In this document: in pieces, positions 27,701 through 35,912 of the stretch
Position numbering within the stretch: the first letter of the stretch is position 1
How the letters are laid out: each line of letters begins with the position of its first letter
DNA from: Diacronema lutheri
Taxonomy: Eukaryota > Haptophyta > Pavlovophyceae > Pavlovales > Pavlovaceae
NCBI GenBank assembly: GCA_019448385.1
Contig: JAGTXO010000033.1
Span: forward strand, 355,474 to 419,473
DNA length: 64,000 nt
Direction: 5' to 3'
Notes under the pieces: generated by a model
The model's input: only the letters and a program-made list of their open reading frames with translations
Told to the model about the DNA's origin: nothing
Database searches by the model: none
Translations under genes and position numbers: made by a program

Positions 27701-29267
27701 GGTCGCACCGCCGCGCGCGAGCAGCGGCGTGCTGCCCGTTGTGGCGAGCGGCGCAGCCGGGATGCGCGATCAACTGCCCACCGCGCGCGCGAGCGCACCG
27801 ATCGACGAACTTGAGGCGAGGCGTGAGCTTGGCGAGCGAATGCATGTGCGCATCTCTTCGGCGCAGCATTTACCACCCGCGCCGCGCGAGGCCGTCGCGC
27901 CGCTTGCTCGCTCCGCGCGCGCGCGCGTCGTGCGCGCGCGCGCGGACGACGCGCCCGCCGGCGGCAGCAGCGCGCGTGGCGCGGTGCCACGCGCGCCGAG
28001 CGGCGGCGCTGCGATCAAGCGCGCCGCGGCATCCGCGAGCGACGCGGCGAGCAAACGGCATCGCCCGGCGGCCGCACCTCCGGCCGGCGGCGTGCCGATG
28101 CGCGCGCGCGCCGCGGCGTGTTCGGCCGGCGCCGGCGCCTCGCGCGACGCGAAAGTCGCCGTGCACTTCGCGGCGGAGCCCGAGTCGGTCGAGGCGAGCG
28201 TCGCTGGCATGCTTATCGGTCTCACCCACGCCGCCCGCGCGCGGCGCGCCGCCGCCGCGGCCGAGCGCGGCGATGCCGACGGCGATGACGAAACACGCGC
28301 GCTGGCGGACGCGCGGCGCAAACGCGCGCGGCTCGCGGCCGCCGGGCCAGCCGAGCCGTGCGCGTCGGCGCCGCCGGCGGCGCGCGCACCCGCGGTGGGC
28401 GAGGCGCGCGGCGCGGCGCGCGCCCACTCGCTCCCGCTGCCGCCATCCGTCCTCGCCAGACGGGCGCACGGCGCGTCGCGCCGCCTGCCGCGCGACGCAG
28501 ACCCGGATGCACCTTTGCTCCCGCCACGCGCGCTCTCGCCGCAGGCGCGCCGCGCCTCGCTTCCCGCGCTCGCGCCGGTTGGACGCGCCGCGCTGCCACC
28601 CGCACGCCGCGCCTCAGCGCCGCTCGAGCGCCGGACGCAGCCGGACGCTGCCACCGCCATCGCACACGCCGGCCGCTCGCCGCTCGAGCGCCGGACGCAG
28701 CCGGACGCTGCCACCGCCATCGCACACGCCGGCCGCTCGCCGCTCGAGCGCCGGACGCAGTCGGACGCTGCCACCGCCATCGCACACGCCGGCCGCTCGC
28801 CGCCGCCGCCTTCATCGCCGTCGATCGCGGCGCGCGCGCCCAGCGCCGCTGCCGCCCGTTCGTCGCGCGCTCCATCGCTGCCCGCGCGCTCGCCCGTGTC
28901 GGTCGTTCGTGCGCAGCACACGGGCGCGCGCGAGCCGCCGCCCGACGCGCGTGACGCGCACACAGCGCGTTACGCGCACACGCTGGACGACTCGCCGCGA
29001 TGGGCGGCGGCTTCAAGCGCTCCTCCGCTGCTGCTGCAGCCCGGCAACGTGCGCGTTCGCGTGTGCGACGCGCAGAAGCTGCTCCTCTTGCCGCCCACGG
29101 CGATCACGCTGCGCGCACCGCTCATTCGGCAGTGGGGTGCGCCGCGCGCCGACCGCCGATGGGGGGGGGGGGGGGGGTGCGCACGCGCGCCATGCGCGCC
29201 GTCGCGCGCACAGGGGTCGCACCGTGGTGCTTCACCCGGTATTTCCTTGCGCGCGCCCAGCGGCTGA
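21753..29267 (+). CDS. Giant low-complexity protein with possible AP2-like domain (up to 2,504 aa)
   Basis: A single open frame from ATG 21753. Most of it is Ala/Arg/Pro/Ser-rich and built from tandem repeats: GDGA units near residue 185, SAAGLA x4 near 505, TSPARAG x17 near 570-690, PQ-rich near 1010-1030, DGAA units near 1090-1110, a duplicated PSQHATPRSARTPQ block near 1955, and three copies of a 20-residue block near 2290-2350. A short stretch near residues 420-470 (GFKSIYRQHGCSSRFQVQ ... ASFGSLAAATAFLAVA) resembles an AP2/ERF DNA-binding domain (strand, then F-x-S-x-x-A-A helix), suggesting a nuclear regulatory role; this is weak. An acidic patch with alternating Ser/Glu/Asp lies near residue 970. 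In-frame introns may be hidden in Arg-rich stretches (for example 26830-27020). The C-terminal end is uncertain because a G17 tract at 29161 could shift the frame. Confidence 0.5.
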   Translation: MPRTSVLASPKRPGARMHGSPRASYPADGAPSSCATSAAALPARAADAHRPPEHVAAALLNAAHDGLGAALARVMSEAMAQERAAPDDCAQPVAAEAARTHSAAAGASTSPASARGSDVETGDRRRGGAPRAHATRRLAAELQREQAPGVFDTSQRAAAHARSAQPSPARARQACGDHERDGAGDGAGDGAGDGAGDGVGEIAGAEEGGDEEQGTAPRHAECAQPPSGSARSPARADYGALAGAAAAHARAVDLRASGTVPAPPPALPGVGTPMDVDDEERAPPAAPSPARGTALHPPAMLASPRVGRVCMHDGGQGGGIEHSGAEARPTEAGDCSRDAHEAAAAASGAHRSAPSPPAVSPGAATSNGRSRGEVMSTSQGAEGPAARARVEPSPSALRKARSAHALLAHLVATLPKGSSQLGFKSIYRQHGCSSRFQVQLPTGTLAACKASKNAASFGSLAAATAFLAVARLATRSSEKALTLADALLRQAQRAAGGAGDASAAGLASAAGLASAAGLASAAGLADGEPTEPLDPDVLEAVQQAVAGLRTPAEAAAIAAAVHTAPNARKRTSPARAGTSPARAGTSPARAGTSPARAGTSPARAGTSPARAGTSPARAGTSPARAGTSPARAGTSPARAGTSPARAGTSPARAGTSPARAGTSPARAGTSPARAGTSPARAGTSPARSDTAPARAAPSSEPTIVTAMAVAGQAAVATPHARTADAPLPGVCGEGGVRGAHVVAPPGAADGHRGARGVLAQLDGDDGHVARHDGGAESARVDDAPRRAVDPAAAIAGEPPATIVNPTCTDAAADPTDEPTLAIVALVAACAGAAARVEGVDTAERTDVDVPDAAEPRAVQPTTRSTLVPIAHAGDAAGDAGVAEDDAQTEDLPDEKLAAVEEEEDEDAMALDAVVQPEAAATAASTAAATTAAVADAHIADATAAAATAAAAASDADAEEGDYEYILPDSESESDSGSDSVSPRAMAVSQRPQLPLQSSEPRAQGGAGPSSLQQPPQPQPQPKPQPQPQPQPQPPHDGALSAADAQCASAPGRAPVGAPEPEGASAPLTSRAHGAARSRAAVADGAADGAADGAADGAADGAADGAADGAEEGRLQEREDASVEAGDAADTQDDARPRPPSARVARARARTAGASRPEKDTDSRDNARARTASVPAPADAPARSRDTCEPAGGAQPAVDESRAGSTELAAQRALVVASLAAAVEEVAVAEAEAEDAAATLLAFEARRGMSPAARARAPAGSPAAPAAPATSSPTSAPAPADVLNALAPDDARAGADAGAQGLARSGESDGDGDGAADDGAVTERVLALRAITHFAHSAADALGGTAAGVCAEAEALLTDTVCAPGCGFGEVPSLADRDVARASSAIGARAPRARASAPRAGTLREREIGSLPLPLRCAQLARCMRAQLALVRLAEQEAGAADAAAAAAEAEGAGAVPPVQLAERRCAQCAHVLLAGARELLDGTRAAQAQLAHAAARVDAAAHADREGGTPAAASAALGAALCEINARAPFHAALRALHGASQRAAQLALLARICALRAIGSHGGARVRTDGAAAAERAVDAGLELYLPSPPTLTEASVLKDVDALLPRDATLVAHLAAHGAPPRAPAAAGGARSPARAFLADLRWLRISSRAAREVALRWLCDGTEAERALAGADALAADVDVRAAVRRAALPDRARARARAACGRAVAPRGARRAPRAAPRSGSAARSRAGRATRAPAASRAGAPPPSRRARAPQRELNAAYLAVEQAAPAAVAAVRAALGALSSPLPPLDAVEAFAAPPSAPAAPSSARANAVLAALCCALQPLTRLVDTCDAAGAPSAPDAAIVRRGGAQAAAPPRGAARRPDARTPEAARAAQPAGLLRAHAASHAASPARLATVARCAPAPSPSRAEPRPLPAAGVPTPPRAAPAPRANAATAGVAPAPLPSRGASNPPSQHATPRSARTPQAAPSQHATPRSARTPQVAPPRASSGVLPVVASGAAGMRDQLPTARASAPIDELEARRELGERMHVRISSAQHLPPAPREAVAPLARSARARVVRARADDAPAGGSSARGAVPRAPSGGAAIKRAAASASDAASKRHRPAAAPPAGGVPMRARAAACSAGAGASRDAKVAVHFAAEPESVEASVAGMLIGLTHAARARRAAAAAERGDADGDDETRALADARRKRARLAAAGPAEPCASAPPAARAPAVGEARGAARAHSLPLPPSVLARRAHGASRRLPRDADPDAPLLPPRALSPQARRASLPALAPVGRAALPPARRASAPLERRTQPDAATAIAHAGRSPLERRTQPDAATAIAHAGRSPLERRTQSDAATAIAHAGRSPPPPSSPSIAARAPSAAAARSSRAPSLPARSPVSVVRAQHTGAREPPPDARDAHTARYAHTLDDSPRWAAASSAPPLLLQPGNVRVRVCDAQKLLLLPPTAITLRAPLIRQWGAPRADRRWGGGGGCARAPCAPSRAQGSHRGASPGISLRAPSG
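22291..22350. repeat. 12-bp tandem repeat (GDGA codons)
   Basis: GACGGCGCTGGC is repeated about five times inside the giant low-complexity gene. The period is a multiple of three, so copy-number change would not break the frame. Confidence 0.85.
23256..23330. repeat. 18-bp tandem repeat, 4 copies (SAAGLA codons)
   Basis: The unit GCCAGCGCTGCCGGACTG is repeated four times without change, encoding SAAGLA repeats within the giant low-complexity gene. Confidence 0.9.
23463..23819. repeat. 21-bp quasi-palindromic tandem repeat, 17 copies
   Basis: Seventeen units with a strict 21-bp period (first at 23463, last at 23799), essentially identical except the final one. Each unit reads TSPARAG on the coding strand. 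Each unit also contains the inverted arms GGCACGT and ACGTGCC around a 7-base centre, so the array can fold into a row of small hairpins and is open in several frames on both strands. Perfect identity implies recent expansion or homogenisation. Confidence 0.95.
25009..25083. repeat. 12-bp tandem repeat (DGAA codons)
   Basis: About seven near-identical GACGGCGCGGCG units inside the giant low-complexity gene. The array preserves frame. Confidence 0.85.
27612..27707. repeat. 48-bp direct duplication
   Basis: Two adjacent copies differing at one base, each encoding PSQHATPRSARTPQ followed by A or V and AP. They lie within the giant low-complexity gene. Confidence 0.9.
28621..28800. repeat. 60-bp tandem repeat, 3 copies
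   Basis: Three consecutive 60-bp units start at 28621, 28681 and 28741, with one base difference (CCGGACG to TCGGACG, Pro to Ser) in the third. Each encodes a 20-residue block containing LERRTQ and TAIAHAGRSP. Length is a multiple of three, so the protein frame is kept. Confidence 0.95.
29161..29177. repeat. Poly-G tract (17 G)
   Basis: A run of 17 G bases near the 3' end of the giant low-complexity gene. Its length is probably uncertain in the assembly and could hide a frameshift. It is one of six long G or C runs in the window. The interval 29268-29571 that follows holds no recognised gene. Confidence 0.9.
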
Positions 29268-29571
29268 GCGTGCGCCTCCGACCTGCGCGCGTTTGTGCTA
29301 TCCGCAGGCACGCAGCGCTTTAGCTAAGGCCGACCTGGTCCGATGCCAACGACCGCAACCGCATTTCAGAGAGACAAGGATGGGAGTGGATGGGTGGCGC
29401 GCGTGTCGGCTTCTGTGAGCTCGCGCCTTCTTCTCCACGGCTCCTCCTCGTCTTCGAGTCCCTGTCCGCACGTCATGCTGTCAGTTTCAGTGACACAGTC
29501 GGACCGCAGTCGGACCGCAGTCAACTCGCGGAGACTTGAGCACCCTGCCAGCCACTCTCGCTCGCGCGGCG

Positions 29572-31333
29572 ATGGCGAGCGAGGGCGGCGCAACGTACCA
29601 GGACCTCTTCGGCTCGGACGAGGAGGACGAGGGCGAGGCGCGAGCGGCAGGCGTGGATGAGGAAGGGGTGGCTGCGGCCGCGGTCGCCGAGGTGGGCGGC
29701 GAGGAGGGCGGCGGCGAGGAGGGCGGTGGCGAGGAGGGCGGCGACCACGCGAGCGCGCGCGCGGGCGCGGGCGGCGACGGCGCCGGCGGCGAGGAGGGCG
29801 CGGATGGCGAGGACCTTGACCTCTTCGGCGAGCGGGAGGAGGAGGCAGAGGGCGAGGACGAGGGTGCGACGGACGGCGAGCGCGCCGCCCGCTCCGCGCG
29901 CCAGGGCATGCAGGCCGAGGACGCGCCGCGCGCGCCTCCCCTCGCGCTCAACCTTCCGCCGCTTCCGCGGCCAAAGCCCGGCCGCCTCTGCCTCGTGCGC
30001 CTGCCCAACATCCTCGGCATCCAGGCGCGGCCGTTCGACGCGCACACCTACGACCCGGCCGACGAGGCGGAGCACGCCGCCTCCCGGCAGAATGTCGTGC
30101 GCTGGCGTTACGCGGCGTCGGGCGCGGCGGCGGCGGGCGGGGATGGCGAGGTTGAGCGCGAGTCCAACGCGCGCGTGGTGCGCTGGTCGGACGGCTCGCT
30201 CACGCTGCACATCGGCTCGGAGGTGCTGCTCGCGACCGAGCAGCCGCTCGAGTCGGAGCACGCGCACGTCTTCGCGCGCGGCCCGAAATCGTTGATCGAG
30301 TGCCATGGCGTCCTGTCGCGTCGCCTGCACTTCCAGCCGGCGACGCGCGACTCGGCGACGCACCGCACGCTGATGAGCAAGGTGCAGAACACGGCCAAGA
30401 TGGGCAAGGAGCGCAAAATCCGCATGACCTCCACCCTCTCCGACCCGGAGAAGGCCAAGGAGGCGATGGAGAAGGCGAGCGCCCTCGCGCGCCGCGCGCG
30501 CGCGCGCGCGCCACGCCGCGCGCAGCACGCGGTCGCGCTCGCGCGCGCCGTGTTTGGCCGGCGGGCGCGCTTCCTCAGCCGTGCGCGCCGCGCCGCGCCG
30601 TGCCGTGCCGTGCGCACGTTGCTCGCGTCCCTTTTGAATTGAAATCGGCTGCAGCTCGAGGAGGAGAAGAAACGGTTACTACTGAGTCAGGATCGCGCGG
30701 GCGCTCACTTTGGCGCGGGCGCGGGCGCGGGCAGGTGGGAGGCGGGCTTTTTGGAGGGAGGCGACGACGCAGACCCGGGCGAGGGAGAATTGGGCGCGAT
30801 CCGCGCGCAGCTTACCGGGCGCAAGCGGCGATCGGCCGGCGGCGGCTCCCGCACCCGCCGCACGTCGCGCGCGCGCCGGCCGGCGATGAGCGGCGCCTCT
30901 CGGCGCCTGTCAGGCGGCGCCGGCGCCGGCGCCGCGCGCCGCCGTTCGCGCGCGGGCGACGACGAGGAGGAGGAGGAGGAGGAGGAGGAAGAGGGTGCGC
31001 GCAGCACGCGGCGCGCGCCGCCGCAGCGGCGCGTGGCCGTGCGCTTCTCGCACCCCCGCCGCTCTATTTCTCTCTCTCTCTCTCTCTCTTTTTTTCCGCC
31101 CGTGTTGGGCAAGCCGCGCCTCACGCCGCTCATCGAAGCGCGCGCACACTCGGCTCCGCCGCGCGCCGGTGCGCTCTTGCCCTGTGCGATGTCGGCCTGC
31201 CCAACCCGCCCCGCTGTCTGCGCCGCGCGCGGCAGAGGCCGGCTCGGACGACGACATGGAGGGCTTCATCGTCGACGACGAGGAGGACGACGACGAGGGC
31301 GTCGCCGACGACGACGACGACGACGAGCTGTAG
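29572..31333 (+). CDS. LEO1: LEO1, Paf1 transcription-elongation complex subunit (446 aa, three exons)
   Basis: LEO1 joins PAF1 and other subunits on RNA polymerase II and supports elongation and histone modification in the nucleus. The N-terminal third is acidic. The conserved core is clear: LVRLPNILGIQARPFD, NVVRWRY, ESNARVVRWSDGSLTLHIG, then ATRDSATHRTLM and KERKIRMTST. Exon 1 is 29572-30474, exon 2 is 30655-30994 and exon 3 is 31236-31333. Intron 1 starts with GC (GAGAAG/GCGAGC) and ends CTGCAG, restoring LEEEKKRLLL in frame. Intron 2 is GT-AG and contains a (CT)n tract near 31067-31090. Exon 2 includes the GELGAIRAQLTGRKR stretch equivalent to the conserved LEO1 C-terminal region, and the protein ends in an acidic tail (GFIVDDEEDDDEGVADDD). 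The total length is close to other LEO1 proteins. Confidence 0.9.
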
Positions 31334-31641
31334 GGCACGTTGGGCGAACACCGGGATTGAGTCGGGTGGTGTCTTTGTCCCTCTTCACTCTTCCGGCGCC
31401 GTGCGCTCACACTGGGACGGGAGACTGGGCTCGCCCGGCGGCCGGCGGCCGCCCGCCGACTGAGGCCCCCGCCAGGCCCCGGGGGACCGTGTCGAGCGCG
31501 CTGTGCGCCGCAGCGAGTGCCAGTGAATTCCGCCCTCACGCTGCGCGGCGTGCTTCCAAGCGTTCGTTGTGCGCGGCAGGCCGTGATGACTGGTGATGTC
31601 GCGACCTCGCGCCGCCATGGAAGGCGAACCATCAAATTCGG

Positions 31642-32952
31642 ATGGCGCGAAAGTCTCCGCCTGACGCGCTCCTGGTCGGCACGGGCGAGTACACGACGGG
31701 CTACGTGCGCGGCGAGGGCGCAGATTCGGACAAGGGCGCGGGCGTTGTTGCGCTCGTCTTCTTCGACCTGCGACGCCGTGGGCTCGTCGGCGACCGCCTG
31801 GGCATGTGCGGCACGGACGGCGCAAAGTTTGCGGGCATCCGCGCGCACCTCGCCGCCAAGCTCGCCGCCTACCCGCGCACCTTTGCCGCGCCCGAGCGCG
31901 ACTTTGCCTTCGCCGCGTACCCGCCCGACGCGCGCGCCGTCGACCCGCTCGCGTACGAGGCCGCGCTCGACGACTACCGGCCGGGCGACGTCGCCGTCGT
32001 CTTCACGCCGGACGACACGCACTGCGCGATCGCGCGCGCGTGCCTGCGGCGCGGGCTCCACGTGCTGCTGACCAAGCCGGCGGTGAAGACGCTCGCCGAG
32101 CACGCCGAGCTGCAGGCCCTCGCCGCCGCGCGCGGCCTCCTCTGCTGCGTCGAGGTGCACAAACGGTGGGACCCTGTGTATGCCGACGCGCGCGACGCCG
32201 TGCGCTCGCGCCTCGGCGCGCTCTCGTTCTTCACCGCGTACATGTCGCAGCCCAAGCACCAGCTCGACACGTTCGCCGCGTGGGCTGGCCGCGCCTCCGA
32301 CATCTCGTACTACCTGAACTCGCATCACGTTGACTTCCACGCGTGGGTCGAGCGCGGGCGCGCGCGCGCCGTGCGCGTGAGCGCGCACGCCTCCAACGGC
32401 TTTGCGAACCGGCACAACGGGCTGCCCGCCGGCTGCGAGGACACGATCACGCTGTGCGTCGACTGGAGGAATTTCGTTGACGGCACGCGCGCGCACGCGA
32501 CGTACACAGCGTCATGGGCGGCGGCGCGCTCGGACGTCCACTCGCAGCAGCGCTTCTTCTGGCTCGGCCGGAACGGAGAGCTCACGGTCGACCAGGCGCA
32601 CCGCGGCTACTCGAGCGCGGAGGACGAGCACGGCTTTGGCGCGCGCAACCCGCATTTCATGAAGTACACGCCGACGGACGGTCGCTTCAGCGGTCAGAGC
32701 GCGTATGGCTACCAATCGTTTGAGGCGTTCATCGCCGCCGCGCGCGCGGTGAACGCGCGCGAGGAGGCGGCGAGCGCGTTCGACGACGGCAGGCTCGCGA
32801 CGCTTGCGACAACCGCGATGACGACCGCGGTGCTCGAGGCCGGCCGGCGTAGCTTGGATGCGGGCGGCAAGGCGGTCACGATTATGTATGCTTGCGGCGC
32901 GGCCGGACGGGCCGACGCGACGCTCGCCGACCCGACGGGCTTTGCTATATAG
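31642..32952 (+). CDS. Gfo/Idh/MocA-family oxidoreductase (436 aa)
   Basis: An intact single-exon NAD(P)-dependent sugar-type oxidoreductase. The N-terminal nucleotide-binding fold starts with LLVGTGEYTTGYV. Next come DVAVVFTPDDTHCAIARACL and the family's lysine motif, here LLTKPAVKT (usually EKP). The catalytic region then shows CCVEVHKRWDPVYADARD, DISYYLNSHHVDFHAW and YTASW. The GTGEYTTG start and HKRWDP block resemble the branch that includes fungal and algal D-galacturonate-reductase-like enzymes, so a role in sugar-acid metabolism is possible but not shown. ATG 31642 immediately precedes the Rossmann fold. It lies 308 bp downstream of LEO1 on the same strand; that gap shows no other feature. 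Confidence 0.85.
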   Translation: MARKSPPDALLVGTGEYTTGYVRGEGADSDKGAGVVALVFFDLRRRGLVGDRLGMCGTDGAKFAGIRAHLAAKLAAYPRTFAAPERDFAFAAYPPDARAVDPLAYEAALDDYRPGDVAVVFTPDDTHCAIARACLRRGLHVLLTKPAVKTLAEHAELQALAAARGLLCCVEVHKRWDPVYADARDAVRSRLGALSFFTAYMSQPKHQLDTFAAWAGRASDISYYLNSHHVDFHAWVERGRARAVRVSAHASNGFANRHNGLPAGCEDTITLCVDWRNFVDGTRAHATYTASWAAARSDVHSQQRFFWLGRNGELTVDQAHRGYSSAEDEHGFGARNPHFMKYTPTDGRFSGQSAYGYQSFEAFIAAARAVNAREEAASAFDDGRLATLATTAMTTAVLEAGRRSLDAGGKAVTIMYACGAAGRADATLADPTGFAI

Positions 32953-33215
32953 GGCGCGGTCCGGGCTGGTCCGGCCAGTGTAAGGCTGAGAGTACGACCC
33001 GGGTCGTACAATCAAGGGTTAAAAGCCAGCCAATGAGCGCTCGAGGGGTCGGGGCGAGGCTTATGACGAGCCTAGGACCGAGACACCCTCCTGACCGGCC
33101 GATTTGGAGTAGAATTCGGGGTCGAGCGGGCGCGGCGGACGGAGGGCCTGAGCCGGGCCGACGGAGGGTCCGACCCCGGAATGCGGGCGACCGGAAGGGC
33201 TTGGGTGATTTACGC

Positions 33216-33664
33216 CTAGTAGAATAGAATGGCGGATTCCGGGGGGGGCTCGCAACTGGCATCGCGCAAGCTGAGGCCCCCTGACTGACCGGACCGCGCC
33301 GAGTGCGCGTGCACCCCGTGGAGGGCGCGGCCAGTCGGACACTCTTCGCGACTGAGCTCGCCGCGGCATACCGTGCGCTGCGCCGGCGCGCTACTTGCCG
33401 TTGGCCGAGCTGCGGGTGTTGCGCACCGCCGTGTTGCGCAGCCAGCGGCTGGATGCGCCGGTGGCCGGAACCTTGGCGCGCTTTGGCTAAGCGACCTCGG
33501 CCTGCACAGACTCGAACGCGTGCGTAAACTCGAGGCGTTGCAGGTGGCGAGCACGTGAGTTCGCGTAGGAGGTCTTGTACTCGGTGGCCTGACTGTCGAC
33601 CGACGAGAGCTTGGGCGAGTTCGGCGGCACGTTGGCTCACTTGGGCTCGGTGCGCGGCTCTGCC

Positions 33665-33697
<33 letters not shown>

Positions 33698-34530
33698 CTT
33701 CGGACTCGCTGCCCGGCTCTGCCTGTGCGGGCGCGATGCACTCGGACTCGATGCCCGGCTCTGCCTTCGTGGGCGCGGTCGCGGGCACGGGCGCGCCCTC
33801 GACCCCGTCGCGGTTGAAGACATCGAACTCGACGCACACGCCGTGGTCCTTGAAGTCGGTGGCCTCGCTGTCGTTCGCGTAAGCCTCGGGCGAACTCGCA
33901 ACGAGCGACGACATCTCGGCGTGGAGCCAGCACATCTCATGCTGCACCGCGTGTTCAGGTTCTCGAGCGCTCCGTTGAAAGAGTCACTCTCACCGAGGCG
34001 CTCGCTGCACCACACCAGATAGCCATCGAGCTTGTGAGCGTGCTCGTGCGCCCGTGCGAGGTCCTTGGAGAGCGCGTCGGCGCGCGCGCACATGCCGTCG
34101 CATGACTTGGCCGGTGTCATGCTGTGCTTCCAAGGCCTGGTGCTCGGCGTTGAGCGTGTCGTGATCCTCGCGAACGAGCTGCAACCAGCTGCAGCAGCCG
34201 CGCGACGCCGCTGTCGCCGACGATGCGCTGGAGCATGTGGCCCATGAGGTGTGCGCGGCACGTGGCGAGCGCCACATTTTTGCGCAGCAGCGCGAGGATC
34301 CGGGCGCCGCGGACGAGCCGGCCCATGCACTTGAGCGCGTAGATTCGGCCGCACATGCACGCGCCGACGACCGAGTCGGCGGGCCCGCCGTCGAGCCAAA
34401 AGTTGGCCTCGGCCGCATCGCGGCGGCGGGCGACGCGCTGAAGGATGCGCACGCGGTAGTGCCGGTCGACGAGCAGCTCGTCGCCGAAGATCTCGTCGGG
34501 CAGCAGCTCGGAGACGTTCTGGGGGTACAT
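33216..34530 (-). pseudogene. Frame-broken coiled-coil protein gene
   Basis: Protein-like sequence starts at ATG 34530 (MYPQNVSELLPDEIFGDELL, then RHYRVRILQRVA and LRKNVALATCRAHLMGHM). It continues in a second frame (QLVREDHDTLNAEHQALEAQ), a third (ADALSKDLARAHEHAHKL, DGYLVWCSERLGESDSF) and a fourth segment (EMCWLHAEMSSLVASSPEA, DFKDHGVCVEFDVFNRDG). Joining them would need three or more frame changes and I see no consistent introns. I therefore call a pseudogene, although an unusual multi-exon gene is possible. The family is unknown; the middle looks like a coiled coil. It lies next to the MITE cluster. Confidence 0.4.
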
Positions 34531-34616
34531 GCTGTGCGAGCGTGCACGCGACGAGATCTCGTCGGGCGTGCCGTCCGTTCGTTCAGAGCAGAGCGCGTCG
34601 GACCGGCAGACAGACG

Positions 34617-34820
34617 ATGCAGCGCGCGAAGGCACCTGCGGCGCGCGGCGTGGCCTCGCGTGCCGTCACGAAGCCGCCTGCGCGCACTGCGGAGGCGGCG
34701 AGCGCGACGAGGGCGGGCGCGGACGAGGTGCTGAGCGGCGTCACGTACGCGCCCTCGCTCGCCGAGCTCGACGCCGCGGCGCTGACGATGCGCGCGGCGT
34801 ACCACACCGACCGCCCCTGA
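34617..34820 (+). CDS. Small hypothetical protein (67 aa)
   Basis: A short frame from ATG 34617, divergent from the broken coiled-coil gene (86 bp between ATGs). It begins with basic, Ala-rich sequence and ends GVTYAPSLAELDAAALTMRA AYHTDRP. No family is recognised. Given how easily open frames arise in this DNA, the call is weak. Confidence 0.25.
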   Translation: MQRAKAPAARGVASRAVTKPPARTAEAASATRAGADEVLSGVTYAPSLAELDAAALTMRAAYHTDRP

Positions 34821-34945
34821 GACGATGCGCGGCGCCCGCGGAGGACTGGTCCGTTGGCGCGCAAACCGTGGGCGAAAGGGCGCGAAGCCAACGGCCGTCC
34901 GCGCACGTTCAAACGCGCGCATACGGGTGGCATCCTCCCACCTTC

Positions 34946-35267
34946 GGCGCCGCTTTCTAAAAGGGTGTAGGGTGTAGGGTGTAGGATGCAAAACAAGCCC
35001 TCCCCACATTTGGGCCCGACGTCATTCCTTCTTCGAAGCCGTGACGTTACTCACATACGAGTACCTTTACTTAGTGTAGGATGTATCTATTCTCTAGGTA
35101 TTTGCATAGTGTAGGGTGTAGGATAAGTACGGTTATGAAAGTCCCATAGGGGGGAGAAGGAATGACGCTGTGACGAAAGAAGGAATGACGTCGGGCCCAA
35201 ATGTGGGGAGGGCTTGTTTTGCATCCTACACCCTACACCCTACACCCTTTTAGAAAGCGGCGGCGCC
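34946..35267. mobile_element. MITE copy 1 with ~85-bp terminal inverted repeats
   Basis: The element runs from GGCGCC/GCTTTCTAAAAGGG at 34946 to CCCTTTTAGAAAGC/GGCGGCGCC at 35267. The two ends are reverse complements for about 85 bp, through three TGTAGGG-type repeats, AAAACAAGCCCTCCCCACAT, GGGCCCGACGTCATTCCTTC. One end has a 3-base insertion. The interior is much richer in A+T than the host DNA and has no coding capacity. A second copy in opposite orientation lies at 35495-35818. Small size, inverted ends and lack of genes fit a miniature inverted-repeat transposable element. Confidence 0.85.
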
Positions 35268-35500
35268 TCGGAGCATGGCGGCTCGACAGCATGGCGCCTC
35301 GACAGCATGGCGTCGTCCAGCGTGGCGTCCAGGATGGCGACTGCGCCCGGGCCGTGACGCCGCGACGTCGTTCGGCTGCGTCACGGAGGAGCGCCATCCG
35401 TGCGCCACGGAGGAGCGGCAGGACCACGACGCGGCGTGACGCTGGACGACGCCATGCTGTATAGGCGCCATGCTGTCGAGCCGCCATGCTCTGAGGCGCC
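35262..35500. repeat. Hairpin spacer with ~60-bp inverted repeats between the two MITEs
   Basis: The first 60 bases (GGCGCCTCGGAGCATGGCGG ... GGCGTCGTCCAGCG) are the reverse complement of the last 60, with about three mismatches. GGCGCC at each end is shared with the MITE ends. The inner part has a repeated CACGGAGGAGCG motif. The same left edge (GGCGCCTCAGAGCATGGCG) reappears directly after MITE copy 2 at 35813, so another hairpin copy may start there. Confidence 0.8.
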
Positions 35501-35818
35501 GCCGCTTTTCAAAAGGGTGTAGGGTGTAGGGTGTAGGATGCAAAACAAGCCCTCCCCACATCTGGGCCCGACGTCATTCCTTCTTTCGTCACAGCGTCAT
35601 TCCTTCACTCCCTGTAGGACTTTCGTAACCGTACTTATCCTACACCCTACACTATGCAAATACTTAGAGAATAGATACATCCTACACTAAGTAAAAGTAC
35701 TCGTATGTGAGTAACGTCACGGCTTCGAAGAAGGAATGACGTCGGGCCCAAATGTGGGGAGGGCTTGTTTTGCATCCTACACCCTACACCCTACACCCTT
35801 TTAGAAAGCGGCGGCGCC
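35495..35818. mobile_element. MITE copy 2, inverted relative to copy 1
   Basis: Same element as 34946-35267 in reverse orientation. The interior ACTTATCCTACACCCTACAC and TACTCGTATGTGAGTAACGT correspond to the reverse complement of copy 1, and the terminal repeats are retained (one T/C difference and TTTTC versus TTTCT at one end). The copies differ at a few interior bases, so they are related but not identical insertions. Confidence 0.85.
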
Positions 35819-35912
35819 TCAGAGCATGGCGCCCGCCCGCTCGAGCCGGACCTCCGCGCAGCCGGACTCGCCCCGCCCCGGGCTGCTCTGGCTGGGCGAC
35901 GTCGTGCGCGCC

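Noticed and set aside
34970-34990. Telomere sequence (TGTAGGG repeats)
   Set aside because: Only three units, present in inverted form at both ends of each MITE. They are part of the element's terminal repeats, not a chromosome end.
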